Positions 1 to 9,561 of a stretch of DNA of 64,000 nt are shown here, in pieces; position 1 is the stretch's first letter; the number at the start of each line of letters is the position of its first letter. The DNA is taken from positions 50,540,501-50,604,500 of the forward strand of contig CM074860.1 of the NCBI GenBank assembly GCA_037501455.1, read 5' to 3'. Source of the DNA: Lantana camara. Its lineage: Eukaryota > Streptophyta > Magnoliopsida > Lamiales > Verbenaceae. Made by a program: the position numbers and the translations under genes. The notes under the pieces are model-generated. The model worked only from the letters and a program-made list of their open reading frames with translations. It was not told where the DNA came from and searched no databases.

Positions 1-1298
1 CCCAAACATTTTGAGGGGTCTTCACTTATGGCCTCCTTGTTACTTGAATGTGGTCCATCTTACTCCATGGGTGCATTGTCTCCAAAATGAAAATAAAACC
101 TCACCACCTATCTCTACTCTAAAATTACAATAAAAAGAAAAAGACATAAAGTAATAAGGCTCAATCTTCATATTGGCCTTAGACAATTACACGGGGCATA
201 CCCCGGCCTCAAAAACAGTAATATGGAAAGCCACATAATAAATCACATAACAGTACGCACATAAGTGAGGCTCCAACCTCAATTGAAAAACGCAACTATA
301 GGGCTCCAACCCCAATTTAAACCATCCATGTGCATAAATTAAAACCATACATAGGTCTAAACCCATGATCACCTAACATGCTTTTGTAAGAATTTAAATT
401 TAGCCAATAAATTAAAATTCTCGTTTCAAGTCCTAATGACTTAAAACACGACTTAGATGCAATTCTTGTTCAAGAGTCTTTTCAATAAAACCCGAAAAAC
501 AATAAACCAATAAAATTCCAATTAATTTCCAAAATTAATAATTTTATTCTTTCATTAAAAAATTCATAATTTTCCAAAATCCAAATCGCTTTAATTTCTC
601 AAAAATCCCAATTTAATCAAAATTTTAAAATAATTTTATTTTAACAAAACTGATTTTCAAAGATAAAATTAAAATAAAATTAAATCGGGATTTTTCGGAC
701 CGAGAACACGAAACACGAAAACACGAAATTAGGCCCGAAAGCACCCGCCCAAAGGAGGGTACCGCCGCGCCGCATCAGGCGCGCGCGCGTGCAAGTGCCA
801 GCGCGCGGCTCGTGCGCTTGTCGCGCGCAGCAGTGCCCGCCCGACGGCGGGCGATCTCGGCCTGGGCGTCCCGCTCTGTTGCGGGGACGGTGCAGGCGGC
901 TGTCCCGCGCGGTTGCGGGACAGGCGAGCGGTCGAGCCTAGGCGCGGGCGGGAGGGCCTCCCGCGCGGTTGCGGGAGGGCTGGGCGGCGGCGACGGGCCT
1001 GGGCGTGCGACGTGCTAGCACGCCTAGGCTCGTCCTTTTTCGTGTTTCGTTTCGTATTTTGGGTTTCTCCAAAACCCGGTTCAATCCAAAATTAAAAAAT
1101 TCGATTTAAACATATTTCAATCAAAACGGTTTTCAAAAACACAATTCAAGAAAACAGTTTCAGAAATTCAAGAAAAATTACAGTTTCGTAATTCAGGCTT
1201 TCTAAAAGAACTCATGAATACCTAATTCGAATCTAAGCCTAAGAATTTCTACCAAATTCAGAATAATTGAGACGAATCAGAAACACGATTAACGAGGT
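1..1298 (-). mobile_element. Ty1/copia C1: 5' leader, incomplete
   Basis: On the minus strand this stretch follows the LTR end and primer site of C1, so it is the untranslated leader between primer site and gag. It has no long reading frame. The low-coordinate half is AT-rich and featureless to me; 765-1032 is strikingly GC-rich and hairpin-forming. The related copia C3 has a leader of about 2.1 kb, so finding no gag within 1.3 kb is expected. The rest of C1 lies outside the window. A further insertion within 1-700 cannot be excluded. Confidence 0.6.
835..1032. repeat. GC-rich hairpin array in C1 leader
   Basis: Several perfect or near-perfect short inverted repeats lie in tandem. GCCCGCC/GGCGGGC is at 835-852. 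CTGTCCCGC/GCGGGACAG (900-923) and CCTCCCGC/GCGGGAGG (957-978) share the same loop GCGGTT. A weaker CGTCCCGC/GCGGGGACG is at 867-889. A 12-bp inverted pair CGAGCCTAGGCG (933-944) and CGCCTAGGCTCG (1021-1032) encloses part of the array, and GTGCTAGCAC lies at 1012-1021. Identical loops with different but still paired arms suggest duplicated hairpins kept palindromic. Confidence 0.75.
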
Positions 1299-1311
1299 GG
1301 CTCTGATACCA
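1299..1311 (-). other. C1 primer-binding site
   Basis: Read on the minus strand this is TGGTATCAGAGCC, the complement of the 3' end of initiator Met-tRNA, two bases inside the LTR end CCAACA. It fixes C1 on the minus strand and defines the inner boundary of its 5' LTR. Confidence 0.9.
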
Positions 1312-1313
1312 CT

Positions 1314-3271
1314 TGTTGGAAAACACGAATCAGAAAACAGCGGAATTTAAAAAATTTTCCCAACAAAAGGACCTTGAACTCGCAATCGTGTAACCAAATT
1401 CGTAAAGATAGAAAACTTACTTTTCTTTTGTTCTTTCTTGAAGCGTTTCAAGCCACCCAAGAATGCTCTTCTCGCGGCTTGATCCCCTCTCCTTGGTAAA
1501 GCTCGAATCTTCAAACTTCTAACTTGAAGTCTCTAGAGAAAGTCCACCAACTTGATCGCAATCTAACTAGTAAGGATGCTAGTTCTCTAGTTAGTGTTTA
1601 GGCTTAACCTAGGGTTTAATTTAATCTTGGAGAAAGAAAGGTGTTCAACACATGAACCAACAGAATTGTCAAATTAGCTCCATAAGGAGCTCGAGCTCCC
1701 CTATTTATAGAGAGGGGAGTGCCGAAATTCCTAGTCCCTTATGGGCTAGGATTTTGGTCCCTCTCTCCTATTACTTGATCTTCAAGTAATTTCCCACTTT
1801 GACTTTGAATTCAAATTCAAATCAACTTTAGGAGAGCTAAAAAATATCCAAACTATTTTTTGGATTATTTTATACTTTATTTATTATAAAATAAATAACT
1901 TATTTTATCTAATTAATTAATTCATAATTAATTAACTAGATTATTTTTCTCCAAAATAAGACTTTCTTTTTAATTCAAAATTAAACCAAAGTCTATTAAA
2001 TAATTAACACATTTAATTATTTAATACATATATATATATAATATATATATATTCACACGTGTGTGACACGTGTCACAGTGACACGTATCACTCACGTGAG
2101 CCACACGTGTGATTTCACACGTGTGGAACCCTCTTGGCCCGATTAACTCGTTTAATCATTTTAAAGCCTCAACTCATGTAACCAAGTTGTTGTGTGTGAC
2201 CCTCTAGGTTCTCAATTCAATTAGCAGTGACCCTAATTAATTAATTCACTAATTAATTAATCAGTCCACAGATTAAACGACCATAGTCTAGCAACAGGTG
2301 TTTAACCCCTAGCTGAATTGGAATGTTCGGATTCGACAGAACCTTTAAGTCATTGATTAATGTGAGATACAATCCTCCTAATTACTATCTCTCAACCAAG
2401 ATCTAGGGTAAGGGAATAATCAGAACCCTAATAATCCGGTCTAAAGCTAAGTGCATTTCATATCCATTTGATCTCAATCCAAGAAACCCTTTTCTTGATG
2501 TCTTGATCTACTGCCTTGGCCAAGGACTCCATATGGCATATGAATGACTTACACAATAAGAGATCACCTTGCAGATGCAAGTGTAGGTCCTTTCTTGATT
2601 CTCATTCACTTTCATGAATCACTTGTGCAGCCCCAGCATAAGCCTTGAATCAGTTGTCTAAGGCGACACCCTCTAAAGCTTATACCTAAGACTACAGAGT
2701 TAACTCATAAAGTGACAAGGAAACTCAAGTCTAAGGATCAATTAATCACATCAATGACTCGTGAGATATTTCCTAATCTGGAAGTTTCCATTTCCTGAAA
2801 TAGAAACTTCCTTTTCCCATTTAGGAATGTTCTCACAAGGCGCACCTCAGTGAACTTACTTATTAAAGTAAGCACCCTCATGTATCACGCACGTATCAAC
2901 TATACACTTTCCACTTCCATGAAATAAGGTGGTCCTTCTTAAGGGCGTGATCCCACAAGCAAGCCTTAGAGGAGTCAGGTTGACACTCCCACTGTCTGTA
3001 GGACTCATCGGCTTGGAGTATTTTACTAATCATGACTTATGTGATATAGGGCTCGTTTCATGAACCATTTCACCTAAATGGTAGAGTCCTAACGTCATCA
3101 GGATTAGGGGAGTTCTCATACATGCACAGCTAAAGTAAACGCATACCAAACAAGAGCATATAAAGAAGTGTTGCCTTAATTCGTTCTTTCATTCAAAGAT
3201 TGTCTGTGATTACAATAAGGAAAAGCACAAAGCGGATATACAATCGGCTTTCTAGGGTACTATTCCTAACA
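1314..3271 (-). mobile_element. Ty1/copia C1: 5' LTR
   Basis: The LTR is 1,958 bp and bounded by TGTTAG...CCAACA on the minus strand. The primer site abuts the low end. It has nearly the same length as the copia C2/C3 LTR (about 1,956 bp) and the same order of landmarks, including a block around GTGTGACCCYYTAGGTTC and an AATTAATCAGT stretch, so C1 and C3 belong to related families despite diverged sequence. A TATA-rich tract at 2028-2052 and a palindrome array at 2054-2125 probably lie in U3. Outside the LTR is G1 leader sequence; the expected 5-bp target duplication would begin ATAAC at 3272. Confidence 0.88.
2054..2125. promoter_or_regulatory. G-box palindrome array in C1 LTR
   Basis: Six short palindromes centred on ACGT or CACGTG lie within 72 bp: CACACGTGTG (2054-2063), GTGACACGTGTCAC (2063-2076), an imperfect AGTGACACGTATCACT (2077-2092), CTCACGTGAG (2091-2100), CACACGTGTG (2102-2111) and CACACGTGTG (2116-2125). 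CACGTG is the plant G-box, bound by bZIP and bHLH factors. Their position in the LTR next to an AT-rich run suggests a promoter or enhancer cluster. The sequence is direct observation; the regulatory role is inferred. Confidence 0.6.
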
Positions 3272-3499
3272 ATAACTTATTTCAAGGATATATGCATGCG
3301 ATTAGTGCATGCTCATGGCACATTTTAACACAAAAGGCACTGATCCAATACAGAGATGCAGCAGATAAGTCAACAAGTCTCAGAAAGCAAAGCAATTCAT
3401 ATTCAAGATCAATGCAATGCACACATGGTCACATAGTTCCTAAGCCGTGCGACCTAGACTGACTCAATCACGACACGAGAACACCGGTTTTGCAACCGG
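3272..3499 (-). mobile_element. Gypsy G1: leader, interrupted by C1
   Basis: Minus-strand leader of G1 between its primer site and the point where C1 inserted. G2 has about 195 bp between primer site and gag start, so C1 lies at or near the G1 gag start. 3484-3499 forms a hairpin CCGGTT/AACCGG directly adjoining the primer site. Confidence 0.75.
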
Positions 3500-3511
3500 G
3501 CTCTGATACCA
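3500..3511 (-). other. G1 primer-binding site
   Basis: Minus-strand TGGTATCAGAGC, complementary to initiator Met-tRNA, eight bases inside the LTR end. The same arrangement (LTR end, CATCCTTAAG spacer, primer site) is repeated in G2 to G6. Confidence 0.9.
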
Positions 3512-3871
3512 CTTAAGGATGTAGCACCCCATCCGGAAAGGTGCCACATCCCCCGCACCAAGACCCGACCCGAATATGAAATGGACAATCCATACCCGAG
3601 CTAGATCACGGCGAACGGGGACTCACTCACTCCTTAGGCTAGGCGGGAACTAAACCTTCGCAACCAAATCAAAAGAACAAGGATAAATGCCAAAGCAGAA
3701 GCAAAACATAATTCTATAGTCACAAACATAGTTATACATTTATCCATTCTTGCAAATTCAATCAAATTACAAGATGCAGATGAAGTGACTCAGACTTAAC
3801 CAGTAGACCTGACGAACTAGACTCCCCGCCTAGCACTCCAACCTGCAAAGAAACAGAAAACAAACCGGGTT

Positions 3872-3888
3872 CAGTCTATACGAGACTG
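3872..3888 (-). other. Conserved stem-loop CAGTCT-N5-AGACTG (G1)
   Basis: Six-base perfect stem with a 5-nt loop, about 30 bases upstream of the predicted exon 3 acceptor. The same stem with a 5-nt loop is at the same place in every other gypsy LTR of the window. Confidence 0.7.
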
Positions 3889-4280
3889 GTGGGTATAAAA
3901 TCAGGCCTAAATAGCGTATACAACAATATTTAACATTCACATGCAAGTTATAATCCCAAATGAGGTTTTAGAGCATTTCCCAAGTGGGTAAAATAAAGAA
4001 GTCTTCAAAAGGGATTGTAACGTTCATTTTCATTCTTTAGGTCTTTTGTGGCCCGGCGAGTGGGCGTGCATCAACTCCAACCAACACCATGTGTAATTCA
4101 ATAATCATTCATTCATTAAATCGTTCATGCATATCATTCTTTGTGCTCAATCAATCGATTCGATTCAATCGGTCATATACACCTTCTTCATCCGGTTGAT
4201 GGCCGGGTGATCGGCCCGAACCATCCAATCATTGACCAAAAGGGGTTACATGACTCCCCAGATGGCACTCAGCTCCCTTT

Positions 4281-4302
4281 CCCCGCCAATCTCCTGACGA
4301 GG
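4281..4302 (-). other. Conserved GGAG-loop stem (G1)
   Basis: On the minus strand CCTCGTC, loop AGGAGATT, then GGCGGGG; all seven pairs form if G-U is allowed. It is equivalent in position to the GGAGGTT-loop stems of G5 and G6. Confidence 0.6.
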
Positions 4303-5385
4303 TCCGGTACCGCCGTTCAATAGTGGGACTAGTGTGAGGGTTTACCGTCAGCCCTTACCTCCTCGGGTCCCCACTCACACCATGCCCCTGGGCCCCATTC
4401 TGTGCATTCATTCATTCATTCATTTCTCGCCAAAACATTTGGTAGGTTCAAGAAATAATAGCTTTACGTTTGCAATCATTTACTCGATAAAAGACTCAAT
4501 ATATATATATATCGTATTACTTTGGCTTAAAGCTTTTCACATAGGGAGATATATCGGGTCGTTTTATCTAAGTAGAAGAGAAACCCACCTGTACGCATCT
4601 TACCGAACAAAACCAAGAAGACAAGAAGACTTGAAAGTGTCCTATGAACCCGGCATCTCCGCCCTGGAGAAAACTGTGCAAATGACAATGTAACTTGTTC
4701 GTGAGACTCAAGACCCCAAATGAACCAAATATGACTCACGACAATGCTATGAATATGATATGAAGGTATAAGATATGATATCATCTCATAGAAACATTCT
4801 TGTGTACAATTAATGTCTTAAAGACATATAAATGTTCAACGCATTCCTTTCGAGACTCATATAAAAATCATTTAGGTTCGTCACTTCATAATCATACCAA
4901 ATTAATCCAAGTAATTCAAATAATACGCTTAACCCATAGTACAATAGGTAAAGAATTCATGTAAGCTATTAAAAGAAGTAAGATGCCACTTAGGATCCCC
5001 AAATGAAGCATCAAGGCATACGTTTACCATTTAAATTCATTTAAGTTCATACCTCTCATAGATCAAGCCAATTCAATCCAAGAATTCCAAATAACAAGCA
5101 TAACTCGTCATATAGTGCATACACATATCGTACAAGTCATAAAATAAAAGATGGCAAGCAATTAGGGTTCATCTTAGACGCAAAGGATCCATGCATGCAT
5201 ACATTAGGAGCATTAAAGACATATGAAGCCACAACTCGGAAAATAATTCACGAAAAATTATAAAACTTCATAACACACAAGTTCACACATTATATGACAT
5301 GTTAATGAAGTGAAGGAACCAAAAACAATCCAATAAAGCCATGCAAATGGGGTTTGAAAAAACAAATTTTCATGCAGCCATGCAG

Positions 5386-5623
5386 GGGTCGCGGGCGGGA
5401 CCCAAATTACTCATGAAATGGTCGCGGTCGCGACCTAATAAAATCGGAATTTTCATGCAATTTTGTGAAATTAACGTGAGCAAATGTGTATAGTGGTCAC
5501 GGGCGCGACCTGAAATGCAAAGGATTCAGGTCGCGGGCGCGACCTGAGAGAACTCAACGCGGCAACTATGTGCATGTCGCGGCCGCGACTGGTTTTGCAC
5601 CAATCGCGATCGCGGCCGCGACC
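5386..5623. repeat. CpG-rich palindrome array (type B) in G1 LTR
   Basis: Variants of GTCGCG-NN-CGCGAC: GGTCGCG/CGCGACC (5420-5435), a mutated copy with CG to CA (5495-5510), TCAGGTCGCG/CGCGACCTGA with 10-bp arms (5526-5547), the perfect GTCGCGGCCGCGAC (5576-5589) and a near copy (5608-5623). An imperfect copy starts at 5386. All lie inside predicted intron 1. Confidence 0.8.
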
Positions 5624-7330
5624 AGCCATAACCAACAACCAAAATGCACGAAAAACAGGGGTAAGCCATGCCACAACTTCCTTAACATGATCAGCCAACA
5701 ATTGAACCCAAAAATGCAATGAAATAACTCCAAAGTAACACACCAACATGCTCCCAAACCATTGAAACATGAAGTGGAGAGTGTGAAGATCATTTCATGC
5801 TAAAGCTTGAATATCCATTAATGGTGGTTCATGAATGACTCAACCATCATCTAATACATCACCATAAAAGTAAAGAAGAGATCAAAACAATCATTCTCAT
5901 GCTTGGAATCAATCTAAATCATCAAGGAATGAATGGAATCAAGAACATGGTGCCAAACCTAACTATTCATGTATCTCTTCATAACTCAAAGAATACAAGC
6001 TCAAATTTAAGAGATGCATAGCTTAAAATGACACCTAATGAATGTATATTATCATCCTTAGCTCACCTTGTGAATTGGATGGAAGATGGAAGAGATTTGA
6101 GCTTGAATCTCCAAGGGATAGCATAGCTACGGGACTGGAACTGGAGCAGGGGATATTTCCTGATTTTGGCTTTGTTTCTGAGTGTGGTTCGGTGAGGGAG
6201 GGTTATGGGAGGATAGAGGGCTTAACTAGGGTTCCATAGCCTCCAACCATAGTTAATTTTGTCAACAATTGAATAAGTTATGATTTATTTGGTAAAAGGT
6301 GGCAATTTTGTTCTCGTTTCGTTTTTCGGTTGAGTTTCGGTGGTTCAACTGAATTCGGGAAAAATATAAGGCTAAGTTCATTAAACTCGAATTTTCGTTG
6401 CGAGGTCAGCGAAGTTGACGAAACTCGAATCCGAGTTTCCTAGCTCAAGATATCACATACGGAACCAAGGGTGCGCTAATTGCTCGTTAGCCCCCGGTTT
6501 GGTTCCACTCATACCAAATTAATTTAAAATGCAATTAAACAAATCCGAAAAGGTAAAACGAGCGTACGTACACATTCGCGACGCACATAACTACAACATA
6601 TCAAATTTCCACCAAATTTCGAATTCATTTCATATAGTAACGACGCGCAACTTGTCACGTGAATGCAAATCGTTCAAGAATTTATATATTTCCAATATTC
6701 AACTAAAATTAAGTATCCATTTAAAGTATTTAATAAAATTATAACAAATACATATAATGGAAAATTGATGAATGTAACGATTAATAATTAGCAAAGGCGA
6801 TTAATTAAACAATTACATAATATAAACGCGAAATTACGGAGCACACAAGTTATTCATATAATTTCCAATTTTAATATTGCATATATTTAAACTACTCACT
6901 TATTTAACAATTTAAACAATGAAAATTAATTATAAAAACACTGAAAGCCAATTAATTTGCGCAAATTAGTAAACACATATGTCATTTTAAAAATACCGAA
7001 AAACTGGGGCGTTACATGTAATGTTTGTATGAATGAAAGGGATGCAAATGTACGTGATATGCAGCTATGAGGGGAAAAGAATTGGCCAATTTGCTATTAA
7101 GTCCCTCCATTATTTAAGTCATGCAAGTGAGTCCCCAAACTTTTGAAATATAAACAATTAAGTCCATGCAATTAGGTCCTCAAAGTTCATGAAATGATCA
7201 AATAAGGCCACAACGAAATTAAGTCAAATTCGGGAAATTAATTCACGTTGCAATCAAGTTCAATTTATGCAATAAATATCAATTTGATGAATTCATAAAA
7301 TACTTAATATTAAATAACGTACGCAATTAA

Positions 7331-7331
7331 C

Positions 7332-7384
<53 letters not shown>
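7331..7384. repeat. AT microsatellite in G2 3' LTR
   Basis: Alternating AT over roughly 54 bp. The equivalent site in the G2 5' LTR (25001-25026) is about half as long, showing slippage after insertion. Confidence 0.9.
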
Positions 7385-7385
<1 letters not shown>

Positions 7386-7472
7386 CAACAATAAAATAAA
7401 AGAGATAGCATTTAACACAATTAAAATAAAATCAACTATATAAACAAGTAAAATAGTTATTTTGCGCAATTT

Positions 7473-7477
7473 GGTAA
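7473..7477. repeat. G3 target-site duplication, left
   Basis: GGTAA directly before the G3 left end; the same five bases follow its right end at 17725-17729. The flanks join into continuous G2 LTR sequence. Confidence 0.92.
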
Positions 7478-7922
7478 TGTAACACCCCGGAGCGAAGGGC
7501 GCCACATCCCCCGCACCATAACCCAACACGTGAAGCGAAATGGGAACTCCGTCCACGTATCAAGTCACGGCGAACGGGTGACAAACAAAAATCCAACCTA
7601 AGCTAGGCGGTCTAGACCCTACTCAGAGCACGCAATAAAGCAAGTAACGAATGCGGAAGCACCAGAATCTCATAAAGCAAATAAACATACTCAAGATATA
7701 TCAAACTTTCGATTCAATCTATACAAACTTTACAATTTCGAATTGGAGGCATAACTTATACATAATTCAGAATTAGCGAAAAAGCATAAAGAAACGAAAA
7801 TGCCATGCATGAGACTCAAGCTATCCTCAAACCCGACTCAAAGACAACCGCCTAGCTCCAACACCTCAGAACGAGTACCTGCAACTCAAAACAAAGGGGG
7901 AAAAGATAGAAATAACGAGGGT

Positions 7923-7937
7923 CAGTCCTAGAGACTG
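7923..7937 (-). other. Conserved stem-loop CAGTC-N5-GACTG (G3 3' LTR)
   Basis: Five-base stem with a 5-nt loop just upstream of the predicted exon 3 acceptor. Confidence 0.65.
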
Positions 7938-8364
7938 GTGAGGGGGCTAACACACACACCCATACATATACGTAAGAGCAAAGCATATACAAAGCTTAAA
8001 GCGTTCATGAACCGGGCACGGTTTTTGCATTCTAAAACATTTAACCCGTGGTAATATATATAAAGAAAGAAGGTTGGGGCCGAAGGCCAAATCAGTCAAG
8101 TTTTAGAGTTTAGAAATCCGCCCCCGTTTCACAACCATAATCGAAACATAACGAACTGAAAGCTTAAATCCATCACCCTTACTTACTCCATACACCAAGG
8201 CGAAACGAAAACAAAACAAATCATAACCCAACTCCACCCCAACACCGTTTTGGGGAGAGAGGTGCCCTTCTCAACCCCTGCTGAAAGCTGAATGAGACGG
8301 GGGATCCACCCGCTCCTTCGACGGGTCACTAAGCACACCGCCGGCTCAAGAAGACCCGCCTTCC

Positions 8365-8380
8365 CCTCGACCTCCCGAGG
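8365..8380 (-). other. Conserved GGAGGT-loop stem (G3 3' LTR)
   Basis: Minus-strand CCTCG, loop GGAGGT, CGAGG. The stem is shorter than in G6 but the loop is the same. Confidence 0.6.
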
Positions 8381-9433
8381 ATGGGCGAAATCTCCCTTTT
8401 GTGGAGTCGTGTTGATAAGAGAGCCCGGCGACCCCATGGCCGACCCGGGATCACATACCACTTCTCCGGGGCCCAAACTTACACTTACACTTATACTTGC
8501 ACTTATCACACTTACCAGGCGAAGCTTATCCACAAATCTTATCACGCTTACAAACACACACACACTTAAACAAAGCTTGTCAAAACAAAAGAAAATAGAG
8601 CTTATATACTTATAAAAGCGTTTTCAAATTCTTAAGGCAAACGGGATAAATCCCACGAAATACGTATCCAAACACATATCTATATATATACATATATAAG
8701 TCGCATGCGGGTTCGAAATTCAATTAGGGTCTTAGGTCATCATAACTAAAAGGAAAGAAAACCTCACCTGGACGAGCAAACCAACCAAAACGGACCAAAA
8801 GGAGTCAAACGAACCACTTCCTCAACAACGGGATGAACCTAAGAGCAAAACAAAGAGCAAGAGGCAAACTTAGACTCAAATGAACCATATTGACGCTCAG
8901 CGAATGCGTATGATTGCATAAAAGATGATATTATGTCATGAACACGTTCATGTGCACTATTAAGGAATTTAAATCATATAATCAAGTCATTCAATCCTTC
9001 GATCACTTTCATTCGAATTCCTAATTACACGTTTCCAATCAATTCAAGAAATTCAAAGCACAAGATCTAACATTTAAACAAATAAGAGCATTGAAGTAAA
9101 TTAAGTTCGACACACATTCAAACGTACTCAATCTTACACAAACCTCTACTACGTACACACTATTACCTCATATAACATATTTCCAAAGTATGAAAACAAG
9201 AACAAATCACAAGACAAGGGAAATGGGTTATGTAAATCACAAACGCCACAAAACGCACATAAACGACATTCAACAAAAGCATGTCTAAATCTCACCCAAA
9301 TGTTATGAAATTAACCACAATACTCCCAACACTTAGTAAAACAAGTTCATAGTTCATCACAAACGAAGATAAAGGCAATAAAGAGGTGAAACAAACCAAA
9401 AACCAAAAAGGAAAACCAAGGGCTGCGCAAGGG

Positions 9434-9561
9434 GAGGGACACGGGGGTGTCCCTCAACTTAACTAAGCTAAGCCACGCCCGTGGCTCAGTCCAGACATGC
9501 CCAGGAAGCATGACACGCCCGTGTCTCACATTTTAGTGCAAATGAGACACGGGGGTGTCTC
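9434..9561. repeat. CAC-N4-GTG palindrome array (type A), G3 3' LTR
   Basis: Four palindromes: GAGGGACAC/GTGTCCCTC around GGGG (9434-9455), AGCCAC/GTGGCT around GCCC (9471-9486), GACAC/GTGTC around GCCC (9512-9525) and GAGACAC/GTGTCTC around GGGG (9544-9561). The arms differ between copies but still pair. They lie inside predicted intron 1. Confidence 0.85.

Larger units (their letters stand above)
3843..6066 (-). other. G1 predicted leader introns and exon 2
   Basis: Donor, acceptor, donor and acceptor motifs at 6066, 4674, 4588 and 3843 match in order and spacing those in the LTRs of G2 to G6. Exon 2 is followed by GTGGGTTTCTCTTC, closely like G6 GTGGGTTTTTCTTC. Conservation between diverged LTRs supports real splice sites. 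No transcript evidence is available here. Confidence 0.5.
3520..7016 (-). mobile_element. Gypsy G1: 5' LTR (Tekay-like)
   Basis: 3,497-bp LTR, TGTAACGCCCC...GTGCTACA on the minus strand. Predicted leader parts on the minus strand: exon 1 ending at 6067 (CAAG|GTGAGC); intron 1 6066-4674 ending TTTGCACAG; exon 2 4673-4589 (85 nt); intron 2 4588-3843 ending TTTGCAG; exon 3 from 3842. Exon 1 shares the string CCCTTGGAGATT with G6. A GC-rich hairpin array, a GGAG-loop stem and a CAGTCT stem are annotated separately. The outer edge abuts G2 LTR sequence at 7017, which shows that G1 inserted into the G2 3' LTR; the expected target duplication is TGTAA. Confidence 0.9.
7017..7477 (-). mobile_element. 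Gypsy G2: 3' LTR, middle piece
   Basis: Matches 24687-25131 of the G2 5' LTR with about ten scattered differences and a longer AT repeat. It is bounded on the left by inserted G1 and on the right by inserted G3. The rest of this LTR lies beyond G1, outside the window, and at 17725-17773. Confidence 0.88.

Noticed and set aside
812..1095. Overlapping arginine- and glycine-rich reading frames in the GC-rich part of the C1 leader
   Set aside because: They exist only because GC-rich DNA lacks stop codons; composition is extreme, no domain is visible, and the stretch is made of hairpins.
5380..5640. CRISPR-like array of short repeats
   Set aside because: Units are palindromes of varying sequence and spacing in plant LTR DNA, without constant repeats, unique spacers or cas genes.
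8183..8615. Reading frames of 107-126 codons on both strands, repeated at 14511-14943
   Set aside because: They lie in predicted intron 2 of the G3 LTR, overlap each other on opposite strands and match only because the two LTRs are copies.
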